From: UBA8337 sp038143435
GTDB taxonomy: Bacteria > Pseudomonadota > Alphaproteobacteria > RS24
Assembly: GCA_038143435.1 (NCBI GenBank)
Contig: JAYQLX010000003.1
Location: forward strand, 248,001 to 312,000
DNA: 64,000 bases
Direction: 5' to 3'
This document shows positions 29,073-39,042 of this stretch, piece after piece (the first letter of the stretch is position 1; each line of letters opens with the position of its first letter). Under the pieces are notes generated by a model. The model worked only from the letters and a program-made list of their open reading frames with translations. It searched no databases and was not told where the DNA came from. Both the position numbers and the translations under genes were made by a program.

Positions 29073-30032
29073 TCAATCGCTCCGATAGTCAAAACTGGCG
29101 TCAATTTTATTGAGCAAATGCTCGAGCGCGCTCAGCGGCGCGGCCGCGCTTGCCCCGCAATTGGGCAAAGGCGTTAAATCGGCATCGGGGTCAGGGTCGA
29201 AAAAATAAGCCATAGAGTGGCGCGTGGTTTGGCTGCGATTGACCACGCGGTGCACGGTTGAGGCGTAAAGCCCGCCGGTCCAATGTTCCATCATATCGCC
29301 AATATTGACGATAATCGCGCCATCCAAAAGCGGCACGTCTTGCCAGCCTTTTTTCGTTTTAATCTCCAAACCCGCCACATCATGTTGGAACAAAAGGGTG
29401 AGACAGCCGAAATCACTATGCGCGCCGGCCGATAATTCTGCCGCTTTTTGCATGGGCGGGTAGCGCAAGGGCGATAAAGTGGCCATTGGCTCGCTGAGCC
29501 AGCGGTCAAAATGGTCGGGCGGCAAATCGAGCGATAGGGAAAAAGCTTGCATGAGGTGACGCGACAAGGCCTCGCAAGCGCCGTATAGCGTGTCCATGTG
29601 CGTACGAAAGCCGACCAATGCGCCGCTTTCATGCGGATATTGATTGGGCCCGTGCTATGGCATCGCCGCTTTCACGCGGGCATGGTCAGGGGGCAAATCG
29701 CGGCCTATTTTCAGCCCTTCTTTATAATCGCCCTGCGGCTGTTTGGTCCTATCCAGCACCTCGCCGCCATGCGCAAACCAGCCGCGATGGCAGGGCGAGC
29801 GTTCAATGGCAATCTCCCGTTTTTTGTCTTCCGGCAGGTCGAAGAAATTTTGCGCCATCGCAAATGCGTCATCAATCATGGTCGCGTCAATGCCGTGACC
29901 GGTCAGGGCAAAAAAACCGGTCTCGCGGCAGGCCGCGCCAATTTCACCGGCAATGGTGGCGCGGCGCGCGCGGCTTGCCGCGCTGTCATCGCCAAAAGCG
30001 GAGAAATCAATCATGGGTAGCGCGCCGCTCAT
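29073..30032 (-). CDS. 2-oxoglutarate/Fe(II) oxygenase, isopenicillin N synthase family (in-frame TAG)
   Basis: This is a DIOX_N plus 2OG-FeII oxygenase protein of about 319 residues. The N-terminal half shows GEIGAACRETGFFALTGHGI and the C-terminal half the iron triad GAHSDFG and STVHRVVN, plus the 2OG arginine in TRHSMAYFF. A TAG at 29655-29657 interrupts the same frame just before HGPNQYP, a conserved place in the family. A single base change from a Leu or Trp codon explains it. The start is ATG 30032, five bases after the rppH stop. The substrate is unknown; relatives act on amino-acid, hormone-like or small organic compounds. Confidence 0.85.
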
Positions 30033-30036
30033 GACA

Positions 30037-30555
30037 TTAACGTGATAAATGCGCCAAGCGCGCAGCCAATTGGCGGTAAATGGGCTTTTTGAACGCAATG
30101 ACGGCATCGACACATTCGTCCAAACTGCGCCATGCCCAGTCGTCAAATTCAATTTGCGCATGGGCAGCGAGGTCAATTTCGCTTTCTTGGCCGGTAAACC
30201 GCATGGCAAACCATTTTTGTTTCTGCCCGCGAAAACGGCCTTTCAGCGCTTTGCCGATTAAATCTTCCGGCAAATCATAGCGCAGCCAATCGGGCAATTC
30301 ATAAATCAATTGAGCCGAGGCAATGCCGGTCTCTTCGGCCAATTCGCGAAAAGCGGCATCCAGCGGCGCTTCGCCCGCATCAATGCCGCCTTGCGGCAAT
30401 TGCCAAAGTGGTGCATCGGGCGGCAAATTATCGGGTCGCCTTTTGCCGCAAAATACTTTTCCCGCATCATTAAACAGCGCAATACCGGCGCAGGGTCGCC
30501 ACGCCAATTTATGGGCTAGGTGATTTTCAGGAAAATCGGGAACCTCATAAGTCAT
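30037..30555 (-). CDS. rppH: RNA pyrophosphohydrolase (Nudix)
   Basis: RppH removes pyrophosphate from the 5' end of mRNA and so starts RNase E decay. The 172-residue protein has the Nudix box GGIDAGEAPLDAAFRELAEE followed by TGI, in full agreement with the consensus, preceded by WQLPQ, the RppH-type lead-in. ATG 30555 (MTYEVPDF) is chosen over a longer frame that would overlap ctpA. It sits ten bases after the ctpA stop and five before the oxygenase start. Confidence 0.92.
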   Translation of the reverse strand: MTYEVPDFPENHLAHKLAWRPCAGIALFNDAGKVFCGKRRPDNLPPDAPLWQLPQGGIDAGEAPLDAAFRELAEETGIASAQLIYELPDWLRYDLPEDLIGKALKGRFRGQKQKWFAMRFTGQESEIDLAAHAQIEFDDWAWRSLDECVDAVIAFKKPIYRQLAARLAHLSR

Positions 30556-30565
30556 TATGCCGCCC

Positions 30566-31926
30566 TTATGAATTCGGTTGCGTTTTGCCGGCAGCCGATT
30601 TTTGCAGGCCAATGAGCAATTGAATGGCATCTTGCAATTGCTTGTCGTCTTCCGGTTCGCCGGGAATATAGGCTATCGGATTTTTGCGCTTCGGCTCTTC
30701 ATCGGTTTCGGGCGCATCGTTGTTTGACGCGCCATCAATATTCTGCCCGTCCAGCGCGCCGCGCAAATCGGCTTCGCGCCGCCCTTCGCGGCCTTGCAAT
30801 TCTTCCGGCAATTGCTGCTCGGCGAAAATATCGGGGGTGATGCCTTTGGCCTGAATGGAGCGGCCTGATGGCGTGTAATAACGCGCCGTGGTCATGCGCA
30901 GCGCACCGTCATTACCCAGCGGCATAATCGACTGCACCGAGCCCTTGCCGAAACTGGGTGTGCCCATAATCACCGCGCGGTGATGGTCTTGCAGCGCTCC
31001 GGCGACGATTTCAGACGCCGAGGCCGAACCGCCATTAATCATGACGACAATGGGCAGACCGCGAGCCATATCGCCGCGCCGCGCCGAAAAGCGCGAGCTG
31101 TCATCCTCATTGCGCCCGCGCGTTGAGACAATCTCGCCGCGATCGAGCATGGTGTCGGACACGGAAATGGCTTCGCGCAGCAAACCGCCCGGATTATTGC
31201 GCAAATCAATGATGAAACCGGCCAGCTGGTTTTTGCCAATTTCAGCGGGCAGGGCGTTAAACGCCTTTTTCAAATTCTTTGAGGTTTGTGAGTTAAACGT
31301 GGTCAGGCGAATATAAGCGATATTCTTATCCGGCCCCTCAACCCGCGTGCGCACCGCACGAATGCGTATCGTGTCGCGAATAATGGTGATTTCAAAGGCT
31401 CTTTTTCGCCTTCGCGCAATACGGTCAGCGTAATGGGTTTGCCTTTTTCGCCGCGCATCAAATCAACCGCTTCCGACAAGGTCAGGCCCAAAACCGGCTT
31501 ATCGTCCAGTTCAGAAATTAAATCATTGGGGCGCATGCCGGCGCGGCTGGCCGGCGTGTCATCAATCGGGGCAATGACTTTGACCAAACCGTTTTCCATT
31601 GTCACTTCAATGCCGAGACCGCCAAATTCGCCTTTGGTTTCAACCTGCATATCTTCAAAGTTTTTCGGTGGCAAATAGGCCGAATGCGGGTCGAGCGACG
31701 CCATCATGCCCGACAGCGCCGCTTCAATCAGTTCCTTGTCTGACGGGGCATCAACATAATTGCGCCGCACTTGCTCCAGCACATCGCCGAACAGGGTCAA
31801 TTGATTGTATAATTCTTGCTCATCTTGTCGGTTTTCGCCATGCGTCGGCGTGGCGGTGACGGCCAAACATGCGCCGAGCAAAAAAGGCAAAACCATAGCG
31901 CTGAGCCTTGTCATCAAAAATGCCAT
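30566..31926 (-). CDS. ctpA: carboxy-terminal processing protease (S41), frameshifted
   Basis: This is a periplasmic tail-specific protease. The N-terminal signal ends in LLGAC, which may be a lipobox. The PDZ domain follows (GGLGIEVTMENGLVKVIAPI, AGMRPNDLISELDD). The catalytic domain is in the other frame: DLRNNPGGLL, the nucleophile serine in NGGSASASEIVAGALQD, and the lysine in FGKGSVQ. One base is missing in the A-run at 31394-31396; restoring it joins EPF with EITIIRDTIRIRAVRTRVEG. The restored length is about 453 residues. The low-complexity acidic tail is typical of alphaproteobacterial CtpA. It is next to envC, as in many proteobacteria. Confidence 0.92.
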
Positions 31927-31976
31927 ATCAAATCCTTTCCACCCTTTGGGCGGTCTGTTCCGACTTTGTCTGAGCC

Positions 31977-33141
31977 CTAGCCGCTTTTCAGCCAGGGCGA
32001 TGGGTCAATTGGCTGACCGTCAAATCTTAGCTCCATATATAGCTGACTGCGGCCCGAAGTCGAAGACCCCAATTGGTGATTTTCATGCCCCTCATGCACA
32101 AAATCATCACCCGCCAAAACACCAATCGGCTCGCCGGCAAGAATTTCTTGGCCGACAAACACCCCGCTATCGGCGAGACCGGCCAATATCATTTGAAAAC
32201 CGTCGGCGAGATTGAGAATGACAATTTCGCCATATTGGCGAAACGGGCCGCTATAGAGCACCAGCCCGTCATAAGGCGCGTTGATTTGCGCGCCGGCGCG
32301 TGCCATAATGGACAGGCCTTGCTGGCGCACCCCATTTTCATTGCGTTGGCCGAAACGTCCGACCACACGACCGGTCACCGGTAAGGGGCAAAAGCCCGCG
32401 CGCATTGCCAAAGGCGCTGCCCGCAAAGGCCGTGCTGCCGCGACGGTTTTGCAATCGCCGCGACAAGTCGCGCAAATCGCGTGCCTCGTCGACCAAACGG
32501 GCAATAGCCGCCGCTTCGCTGCGGGCGGCGCGGCGAATTTTCTTCTCAGCCTGAGCTTTGGCCGCCAATGCCGTATCGAGGTCGGCGCGCGCCGTGGCGG
32601 CATCTTGCTCGGCAATAATCAGCGCCTCCGATTGACGGTCCATGCGCGCGCGCAGGGCCGCCAATTCGGTCAAACGGTCGCGCAATTCATCGGCCCGGTC
32701 TTGCATATTCGGCACAATAGAGGCCATGACCAAAGCACCCTGCACGGCCGATAACGCATCTTCAGCATGCACAGCGAAAGCCGGCGCCGGTTGTTTTTGC
32801 ATGGCTTGCAAACCGGCCAATAATTTGGCCAAAGCGGCGCGGTCATTTTGCAAGGCTTCGTCAAGCTGGCTTTCGCTGACCGCCAATTCGGCAAGGCGGT
32901 CTTCCAATCGATCACGCTCGGCATCGATATTTTGCAAATCACGGGCCAGCGCAATGGTGCGTTTTTGCAGCGCCTTTTGTTGCGCTTGCAGGGCTTGCGC
33001 CTCGGCCTGCAATTCGGCTTGGCGGTTTTTGCGGTTCTCAATTTCGCTATTGAGTGCCTCCAGCTTATCATTCGCTGCCGCGGGCAGCGCCCCAAGCGGG
33101 CCGGCAAAAAGCAAGAAACTTATGATAAGAGCGCGTTTCAT
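31977..33141 (-). CDS. envC: murein hydrolase activator EnvC (frameshifted)
   Basis: EnvC-type proteins activate amidases at the septum. The protein has a signal peptide (residues 1-22, ending PAAA), then a long coiled coil of Gln/Ala/Leu heptads to about residue 240, then a degenerate M23/LytM domain (VVGRFGQRNENGVRQQGL, YMELRFDGQPIDPSPWL). The final histidine pair of active M23 peptidases is replaced by LYMELR, as in other activators that do not cut. An extra base in the four-G run at 32385-32388 breaks the frame; removing it gives LLPLPVTGRVVGRFG. The restored length is about 388 residues. Confidence 0.9.
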
Positions 33142-33142
33142 C

Positions 33143-33601
33143 TCAATCGCGATGATAAGGGTGCCCGCTCAAAATGGAAATGGCGCGCCATAATTGTTCA
33201 GCCAGCATGATGCGGGTCAGCATATGCGGCCAGGTCATTTTGCCCAATGACAGAGTGACATCGGCGCGCGCTTTCATCTCGGCGTCAAAACCGTCAGCCG
33301 GACCGATGGCAAATAAAATATCGCCGCGCCCGTCATCGCGCCAGCCGCCCAGCCTGTCGGCAAATTGGCGGCTTGACCAATTTTCGCCCGTCTTCATCCA
33401 GCAAGACAACAAGCCCGTTATGGCTGTCCAGCGCAGCCAGTAATTTTCCGATGCACCGGCATGTTCTTTGATTTCAGTAAGATGCAGCCCGTCAAAGCCG
33501 ATTTGTCGACCGCTTTGGCTGATCCGCTTGGCATAATTTTGATAAAGCGGCGCTTCGTCCATGCCGCGCATTTGCCCGACCGCCAAGACCGCCAATTGCA
33601 T
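33143..33601 (-). CDS. rlmH: 23S rRNA pseudouridine1915 N3-methyltransferase RlmH (hidden double frameshift)
   Basis: RlmH methylates pseudouridine 1915 of 23S rRNA. The 152-residue frame is open and has the conserved end WPHMLTRIMLAEQLWRAISI followed by LSGHPYHRD. Residues of roughly 52-75 do not fit the family. Another frame there reads LLAALDSHNGLVVLLDEDGRKL, which does. Two opposite one-base errors, one in the T4 run at 33444-33447 and one near the CC at 33377-33378, would swap this stretch out of frame and back. The gene is therefore real, but part of its translation is wrong. It directly follows rsfS, a common pairing. Confidence 0.9.
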   Translation of the reverse strand: MQLAVLAVGQMRGMDEAPLYQNYAKRISQSGRQIGFDGLHLTEIKEHAGASENYWLRWTAITGLLSCWMKTGENWSSRQFADRLGGWRDDGRGDILFAIGPADGFDAEMKARADVTLSLGKMTWPHMLTRIMLAEQLWRAISILSGHPYHRD

Positions 33602-34037
33602 GGGGGTCAGGGGTCAGACCGGCCGGTCGCGCCGGGTCAGGTTTATAGGCCTGCGCTTCCGCCTCGGTCGCCCACATTTTCTCAATACTGTAAAAGGCGC
33701 GCACTTCTTCGCGGAAAATATGCACCACCACATCACCGGCATCGACCAGCACCCAATCGCCGGTATTTTGCCCTTCCGTGCGGATATTTTTGCGCCCGCT
33801 CTCTTTCAACTTGCGCAATAAATGGTCGGCCAAAGCGCCGACATGGCGTTGCGAGCGTCCGGTGGCAATGACCATATGGTCTGCCAGCGCCGATTTGCCC
33901 TCAAGATTAATGGTAACAATGTCCTGCGCCAGATCATCATCAAGGCTGGTCAGAACCATTTGGTGGAGCGCGCCGTCTTCAAGATCGGGGCGGTTCCGTC
34001 TGTGCCTGTGGCGCATTGGCCTTTGGCTGTTTGTCAC
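33492..34037 (-). CDS. rsfS: ribosomal silencing factor RsfS
   Basis: RsfS binds uL14 and blocks subunit joining in starvation. The core is clear: SLDDDLAQDIVTINLEGKS, ADHMVIATGRSQRHVGALAD, GDWVLVDAGDVVVHIFREE and FYSIEKMWA. The start is GTG 34037; ATG 34016 is an alternative. The open frame overlaps rlmH by 110 bases, which is unlikely. Beyond YKPDP the residues look non-native, and another frame has a TGA at 33614-33616, just before the rlmH start. An indel near the end is probable, so the true stop is likely around 33607-33616. Confidence 0.88.
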   Translation of the reverse strand: MTNSQRPMRHRHRRNRPDLEDGALHQMVLTSLDDDLAQDIVTINLEGKSALADHMVIATGRSQRHVGALADHLLRKLKESGRKNIRTEGQNTGDWVLVDAGDVVVHIFREEVRAFYSIEKMWATEAEAQAYKPDPARPAGLTPDPHAIGGLGGRANARHGRSAALSKLCQADQPKRSTNRL

Positions 34038-34134
34038 TCAGAGCGTTTTCCTCACTATGCTTGACACAAAATAGGGTGAAAATTCACCCATGATTTGAGA
34101 ATAGCAATAATTTGCGGCCCGTTTCAATCATCTT

Positions 34135-34732
34135 TCATTCGCCGTTTTGCCGCAGTTGCGAAGAGGCCAGCGATGAGCGCGCGCCGTCCAGCATCACCCA
34201 TGCCGGGGCTTGATAAAGCGGCAATTGCGCCGCCGCCGCCGCGTCGAGCCGGGCATAATCAAAAGCCCGCGCCGCCGGTGACAAAGCCGCCTTATGCGCG
34301 GCGCCGGGGCGCGGGTAAACGGCGAGTGGGATTTCGCGCATCAGTCTTTGCCAATCTTTCCAGCGATGCAGGCCAACCAGATTATCGGCCCCGATAAGCC
34401 AGATGAACGAGACTTGCGGATAAGCCGCTTGCAGCGCCCGCACCGTATCAATGGTGTAGAAAGTGCCGAGACGGTTTCTTCATCGCTGACGATAAAGCGC
34501 CGGTCATCGGCAAGTTTTTGCACCGCCGCCACGCGCCGGTCGATGGCTTTCGGCTTGTGGCTTTTGAGCGGATTTTGCGGGCTGACCAACCACCATACAT
34601 AATCGACATTGAGCGCGCGCAACGCCGCTTTGGCGACCAGCTTATGGCCGTCATGCGGCGGGTCAAAACTGCCGCCAAACAAAGCGCCACTTTGGCACCG
34701 TCAAAAAATTTGCCTGTGGCGGGAGCGCTCAT
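34135..34732 (-). CDS. nadD: nicotinate-nucleotide adenylyltransferase (two frameshifts)
   Basis: NadD makes nicotinate adenine dinucleotide in NAD synthesis. Its nucleotidyltransferase motif GGSFDPPHDGH is clear, and WWLVSPQNPLK, GTFYTIDTV and FIWLIGADNLVGLHRWKDW mark the rest, but these lie in three reading frames. One base is missing near 34693, before the motif, and one near 34475, before GTFYTIDT. The start is taken as ATG 34732, five bases after the proA stop. The restored length is about 199 residues. The order proB-proA-nadD-rsfS-rlmH is a known alphaproteobacterial layout. Confidence 0.9.
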
Positions 34733-34736
34733 CAGC

Positions 34737-36025
34737 TTATTTCGGTCGCGTCTGGCCTTGCCCACGCACGGCATATTTAAAACTGGTCAATTGTTCCAAG
34801 CCCGACCGGCCCGCGTGCGTGAAAGCGTCCCGTTGCAATGCCTATTTCAGCACCCATGCCAAATTCGCCGCCATCGGCAAATTGCGTGGAGGCATTATGC
34901 ATGACAATGGCGCTGTCGACGCGGTTCAAGAAATCTTCCGCCGCTTGCCCGTCATCGGTAATAATGGCTTCGGTATGGCCTGAGCCATATTGCGCAATAT
35001 GGTCAACCGCCTCATCCATGCCGCTCACCGTTTTTACCGCAATCACCGCATCGAGATATTCTTCATACCAATCATCTTCGCTGGCCGCGCTGACGCGGCT
35101 ATCGGCTTTTTGGGCCGCTTCATCGCCGCGCACAGCGCAATCGGCATCCATCAGCGCCGCGATGAGCGGCGCCAAATGGGTGTCGGCGCAGGCTTTATCG
35201 ACCAAGAGGGTTTCAGCCGCGCCGCAAATGCCGGTGCGGCGCATTTTGGCATTGAGCAAGCACATTGCGCGCCATATCGAGCGATGCATTTTCATGCACA
35301 TAGACATGGCACACGCCATCGAGATGCGCGAAGACCGGCACGCGCGCTTCCTCTTGCACGCGCCCGACCAGACCTTTGCCGCCACGCGGCACAATCACGT
35401 CAATATTGCCGTCCAATCCGCCCAGCATCATGCCGACCGCGGCGCGGTCGGGCGTATCGACAATTTGCACGCAATTTTCATCAAGACCGGCTGTTTTCAA
35501 AGCGCGGGCAAAACAGCCATGAATGAGGCGTGCCGAATTTTGAATTTCCGACGAGCCGCGCAAAATCACCGCATTGCCCGCTTTCAAACACAGCGCCGCC
35601 GCATCGGCCGTGACATTGGGGCGGCTTTCATAAATCACGCCAATGACGCCCAAAGGCACGCGCACGCGGGTAATATCCAGCCCGCTATCGACCTGCCAGT
35701 GGGCCATGCTTTGTCCGACCGGATCGTCAAGCCGAATAATCGCTTCCAATGCTTGCGCAATGCCCTCAAGGCGCGCTTCGTCCAGCATGATGCGGTCAAG
35801 CCGTGCCTTGCCGACATTTTGCGCCTCGGCCAAAGTCATATCTTCGCCATTGGCGGCGAGAATATTGGCCGCATCGGCGCGCAATTCATTGGCCGCTTCC
35901 TGCAAAGCAGCATTTTTTTGCGCTGTCGATGCGGTGGTTAATTGCCGTGCGGCGCGGCGCGCTTGAACGCCCAATTGCGCCATCATATCGGCCAATGTCA
36001 TATCCATTTTTTGCGCTTCACTCAT
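34737..36025 (-). CDS. proA: gamma-glutamyl phosphate reductase (two frameshifts)
   Basis: ProA reduces glutamyl 5-phosphate in proline synthesis. The N-terminal part has RVRVPLGVIGVIYESRPNVT and GNAVILRGSSE. The catalytic cysteine segment RRTGICGAAETLLVD and the later GSGHTEAIIT and FGMGAEIGIATGRFHARGP are in a second frame, and the true C-terminus (QLTSFKYAVRGQGQTRPK) is in a third. An extra base at 35258-35259 and another at 34796-34797 account for both shifts, and the corrected stop is at 34737. The start is ATG 36025. The restored length is about 429 residues. Confidence 0.92.
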
Positions 36026-37177
36026 TGCTTTCGCCCTTTTTCGATAGCTCGCTTTTGCCGTGCAGCACCATATCATCGCGATGCACCATTTCGGCGCGTC
36101 CGCGATAGCCCAGCTCATTTTCCATAGCATCGCTGCTCAAACCAATCATACGCTGTGCTTCCGTGCTTGCATAGGCGCTCAAGCCGCGGCCAATCTCTTG
36201 CCCGTCAGCTGCCATCAGCGCCACGCAATCGCCGCGCTCAAAATGTCCGGCAACCGAGGTCAGCCCGACCGGCAAAAGCGATTTGCCGGCATAAAGGGCG
36301 CTTATCGCGCCGGCATCGAGATGCAGCGAACCGCTCGGTTTGCAGCCCGCCGGCAATCCACGCCCGCGCGGGCGCTATGCGGATTGTCATGCGCTTCAAA
36401 TAAGGTGGCGCGCGCGCCTTCGGCCAAAGCCGATAAAGGCGTCATGGCGCGGCCGCTGGCCAGCACCATATGGCAGCCGGCGCGCTGGGCGATTTGTGCG
36501 GCCTGTAATTTGGTCACCATGCCGCCCGAGCCGTGGCTTGAGCCGGTGCCGCCGGCCATTGCCTCAATTTTGGCATTAATATGCGGCACTTTATCAATGA
36601 AATTGGCATTTTCATTTTGCGTCGGATCGGCATCATATAGCCCGTCAATATCGGATAGCAAAATCAGGCAATCGGCCGACACCATAGCCGCAACGCGCGC
36701 CGCCAGCCGGTCATTATCGCCATAGCGCAATTCCTGTGTCGCCACTGTGTCATTTTCATTAATCACCGGCACGGCGCCATGCGCCATTAAGGTGGACAGG
36801 GTTTGCCGCGCATTTAAATAGCACCGCCTTTGTTCGGTATCTTCAGCCGTCAGCAAAATTTGTGCCGCCGCCAAACCCTGTTCGGCCAGCGCCGCTTGCC
36901 AGCCTTGCGCCAGCTCAATTTGTCCGGCGGCAGCTGCCGCTTGGCTTTCTTCCAGCGTCAATTGGTTGCGTTTGAGGCCAAGCGCCGCGCAACCCAGCGA
37001 CACCGCGCCGGAACTGACGACAATCAGCTTTTTGCCGCTTTTATTGAGCTTGGCCAAATCACCGGCCATAGCGGCCAGCCAATCGCGATTGAGCGTATCA
37101 TTTTGCAAAAGCAGCGAAGAGCCGATTTTAACGACCAGCCGTGCCGCTTGATTTATCGTTTCTATGGGCGTGCTCAT
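36018..37177 (-). CDS. proB: glutamate 5-kinase (frameshifted before the PUA domain)
   Basis: ProB phosphorylates glutamate and is the feedback-controlled first step to proline. The kinase domain is intact: VVKIGSSLLL, IVVSSGAVSLG, INENDTVATQELRYGDNDRLAA, LLSDIDGLYDADP and GTGSSHGSGGMVTKLQAAQ. The C-terminal PUA domain (GSLHLDAGAISALYAGKSLLP, EMVHRDDMVL) is in another frame. Around 36345-36375 at least two indels occur, since WIAGGL is readable in a third frame between the two parts. The start is ATG 37177 with a GGAGGG site, one base after the obgE stop. The end overlaps the proA start region by eight bases. Confidence 0.92.
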
Positions 37178-37178
37178 A

Positions 37179-38252
37179 TCAGCCCTCCCGGAGCGGGTGC
37201 CAGCCCGCTTCATGGTCAAAAGCGGCGCCATTATCGTCGCGCGCGCCGTCAATATGGGCGACCAAACGGTCGAATAAATATTGTAACCCATCTCCGCTGA
37301 CGGCCGATATGGTGCTTATTTCGGCATCGGTCGCTTGTGCCAGCGCCGCCGTCACCTCGGCCAATCTATCGGGTAAAAGCGCATCCGTTTTGGTCAGCGC
37401 AATCAGCTCGGTTTTTTGCGCCAGCCCGTCATCATAAGCGGCCAGTTCGCTGCGTATTGTCTGATAAGCATGGACGACATCATCTTGCGTCGCATCAATG
37501 AGATGCAAGAGCGCCGTGCAGCGCTCGACATGGCCGAGAAAGCGATGGCCGAGACCGGCGCCTTCAGCCGCGCCTTCAATCAGGCCCGGAATATCGGCCA
37601 TGACAAATTCACGCCCGGCTTGGCGCCCGCCCTTGCGGTCGGGCGGGCCGACCACGCCGAGATTGGGGTGCAAAGTGGTAAACGGATAATCGGCAATTTT
37701 CGGCTTGGCGCGGCTCATCGCTGCCAGCAAGGTCGATTTGCCGGCATTGGGCAGGCCGATAAGGCCAATATCGGCAATCAGTTTGAGGCGCAGCCAAACC
37801 CATGCATCGCGCCCGTCTTGGCCGGGATTGGCATGGCGCGGCGCTTGATTGACCGGCCCTTTAAAGCGCGCATTGCCGAAACCGCCATTGCCGCCTTTGG
37901 CGAGGGTGACGCGTTGGCCGATATCGGTCAAATCGGCCAAAAGGGTTTCATTATCTTCAGCAAAAATTTGTGTGCCGACCGGCACGGCAAGAATCTTGTC
38001 ATCGCCATCTGCGCCTGAGCGATTGCGCCCCATGCCGTGAATGCCGGTGCCGGCCTTAAAGTGCTGGCGATAACGATAATCAATCAGCGTGTTCAAACCA
38101 TCGACGCATTCGGCAATGACGTCGCCGCCGCGCCCGCCATCGCCGCCGTCAGGGCCGCCAAATTCGACATATTTCTCGCGCCGAAACGAAACGCAGCCAG
38201 CACCGCCATCGCCGGAGCGAATATAGACTTTTGCCTGGTCGAGAAATTTCAT
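37179..38252 (-). CDS. obgE: Obg GTPase
   Basis: ObgE is an essential GTPase tied to 50S assembly and the stringent response. The 357-residue protein starts with the glycine-rich Obg fold (MKFLDQAKVYIRSGDGGAGC, GGDGGRGGDVI), then the G domain with GLPNAGKSTLLAA (G1), DIPGLIEGAAEG (G3) and TKTD (G4). It is intact. The stop is one base from the proB ATG, so obgE-proBA are probably one transcript. A terminator separates it from rpmA upstream. Confidence 0.97.
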   Translation of the reverse strand: MKFLDQAKVYIRSGDGGAGCVSFRREKYVEFGGPDGGDGGRGGDVIAECVDGLNTLIDYRYRQHFKAGTGIHGMGRNRSGADGDDKILAVPVGTQIFAEDNETLLADLTDIGQRVTLAKGGNGGFGNARFKGPVNQAPRHANPGQDGRDAWVWLRLKLIADIGLIGLPNAGKSTLLAAMSRAKPKIADYPFTTLHPNLGVVGPPDRKGGRQAGREFVMADIPGLIEGAAEGAGLGHRFLGHVERCTALLHLIDATQDDVVHAYQTIRSELAAYDDGLAQKTELIALTKTDALLPDRLAEVTAALAQATDAEISTISAVSGDGLQYLFDRLVAHIDGARDDNGAAFDHEAGWHPLREG

Positions 38253-38308
38253 TTGCTCAATCCTTACCTTGCCAAATTAACGGCATTTGCCCGAAAAGCG
38301 AAAGCCAC

Positions 38309-38342
38309 AAAAAAAGAGAGATGACGTTTCGGTCATCTCTCT
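38309..38342 (-). terminator. terminator after rplU-rpmA
   Basis: On the minus strand GAGAGATGAC pairs with GTCATCTCTC around a six-base loop and is followed by a run of seven T. It lies 50 bases after the rpmA stop and before obgE. Confidence 0.85.
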
Positions 38343-38392
38343 CATTTTGCAATGACCGCCGGTTCGGGCTGTCACCATTATTTGATGGCCCG

Positions 38393-38662
38393 CTATTCTG
38401 CTGCTTCGGCCAATGGCGCTACAGAGACGACGGTGCGGCCGCCGCGGCTTTGTGAAAATTGTACATTGCCTTCGACGACAGCGAAAATCGTGTGATCTTT
38501 GCCAATGCCGACATTGTCGCCCGGGTGCCATTTGGTGCCGCGTTGGCGAATAATGATATTGCCGGGAATGACGTGCTCGCCGCCGAATTTTTTGACGCCA
38601 AGACGGCGACCGGCACTATCGCGACCATTGCGGGATGAACCGCCTGCTTTTTTATGAGCCAT
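38393..38662 (-). CDS. rpmA: 50S ribosomal protein L27
   Basis: L27 reaches the peptidyl-transferase centre. The 89-residue protein begins MAHKKAGGSSRNGRDS and has the full core RLGVKKFGGEHVIPGNII and QRGTKWHPG. No N-terminal cleavage extension is present. It lies five bases after rplU, the usual pair. Confidence 0.98.
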   Translation of the reverse strand: MAHKKAGGSSRNGRDSAGRRLGVKKFGGEHVIPGNIIIRQRGTKWHPGDNVGIGKDHTIFAVVEGNVQFSQSRGGRTVVSVAPLAEAAE

Positions 38663-38667
38663 TTATC

Positions 38668-39042
38668 TTACTCCTCTGCCGCATCATCGGCAGCTTCGGC
38701 TTTCGGCGCGGCCTTTTTGGCCGCCGCTTTGGCTGAAATGCCGGTAATCTTCAGCACGGTTTCGTGCTGGCGATGACCTTTATTGCGGTGGTAGTTCTTG
38801 CGACGCTTAAACTTGATGACGCTGATTTTATCGGCGCGGCCCTGTTCCAGCACTTCGGCTGTCACGCTGGCTCCTTTGAGCACAGGTTCACCGATTTTCG
38901 GCTCTTTACCGGCTTCGCCCAGCATCAGAACTTCGTCAAATTTCACCTTATCGCCGGCTTTGCCGTCGAGTTTTTCAATGGCAATAATATCGTCTTTGGC
39001 TACACGATATTGCTTGCCGCCGGTGCGAATAACTGCGTACAT
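38668..39042 (-). CDS. rplU: 50S ribosomal protein L21
   Basis: L21 is a large-subunit protein that binds 23S rRNA. The core MYAVIRTGGKQYRV, KIGEPVLKGASVTAEVLEQG and KFKRRKNYHRNKGHRQ is complete. The C-terminal tail rich in Ala, Lys and Glu (about 20 residues) is common in alphaproteobacteria. ATG 39042 is chosen because the conserved protein begins exactly there. The promoter must lie in the AT-rich gap to cysD. Confidence 0.98.
   Translation of the reverse strand: MYAVIRTGGKQYRVAKDDIIAIEKLDGKAGDKVKFDEVLMLGEAGKEPKIGEPVLKGASVTAEVLEQGRADKISVIKFKRRKNYHRNKGHRQHETVLKITGISAKAAAKKAAPKAEAADDAAEE

Noticed and set aside
15495..29657. Stop-codon reassignment or selenocysteine/pyrrolysine insertion
   Set aside because: One site is TAA and the other TAG, both at positions where homologues have ordinary residues. 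All other genes end normally on TAA, TAG and TGA, and no special tRNA was seen.
29598..30034. Two overlapping plus-strand open frames of about 140 residues opposite the oxygenase and rppH junction
   Set aside because: They are antisense to conserved oxygenase sequence and differ only by frame. No start signal or motif.
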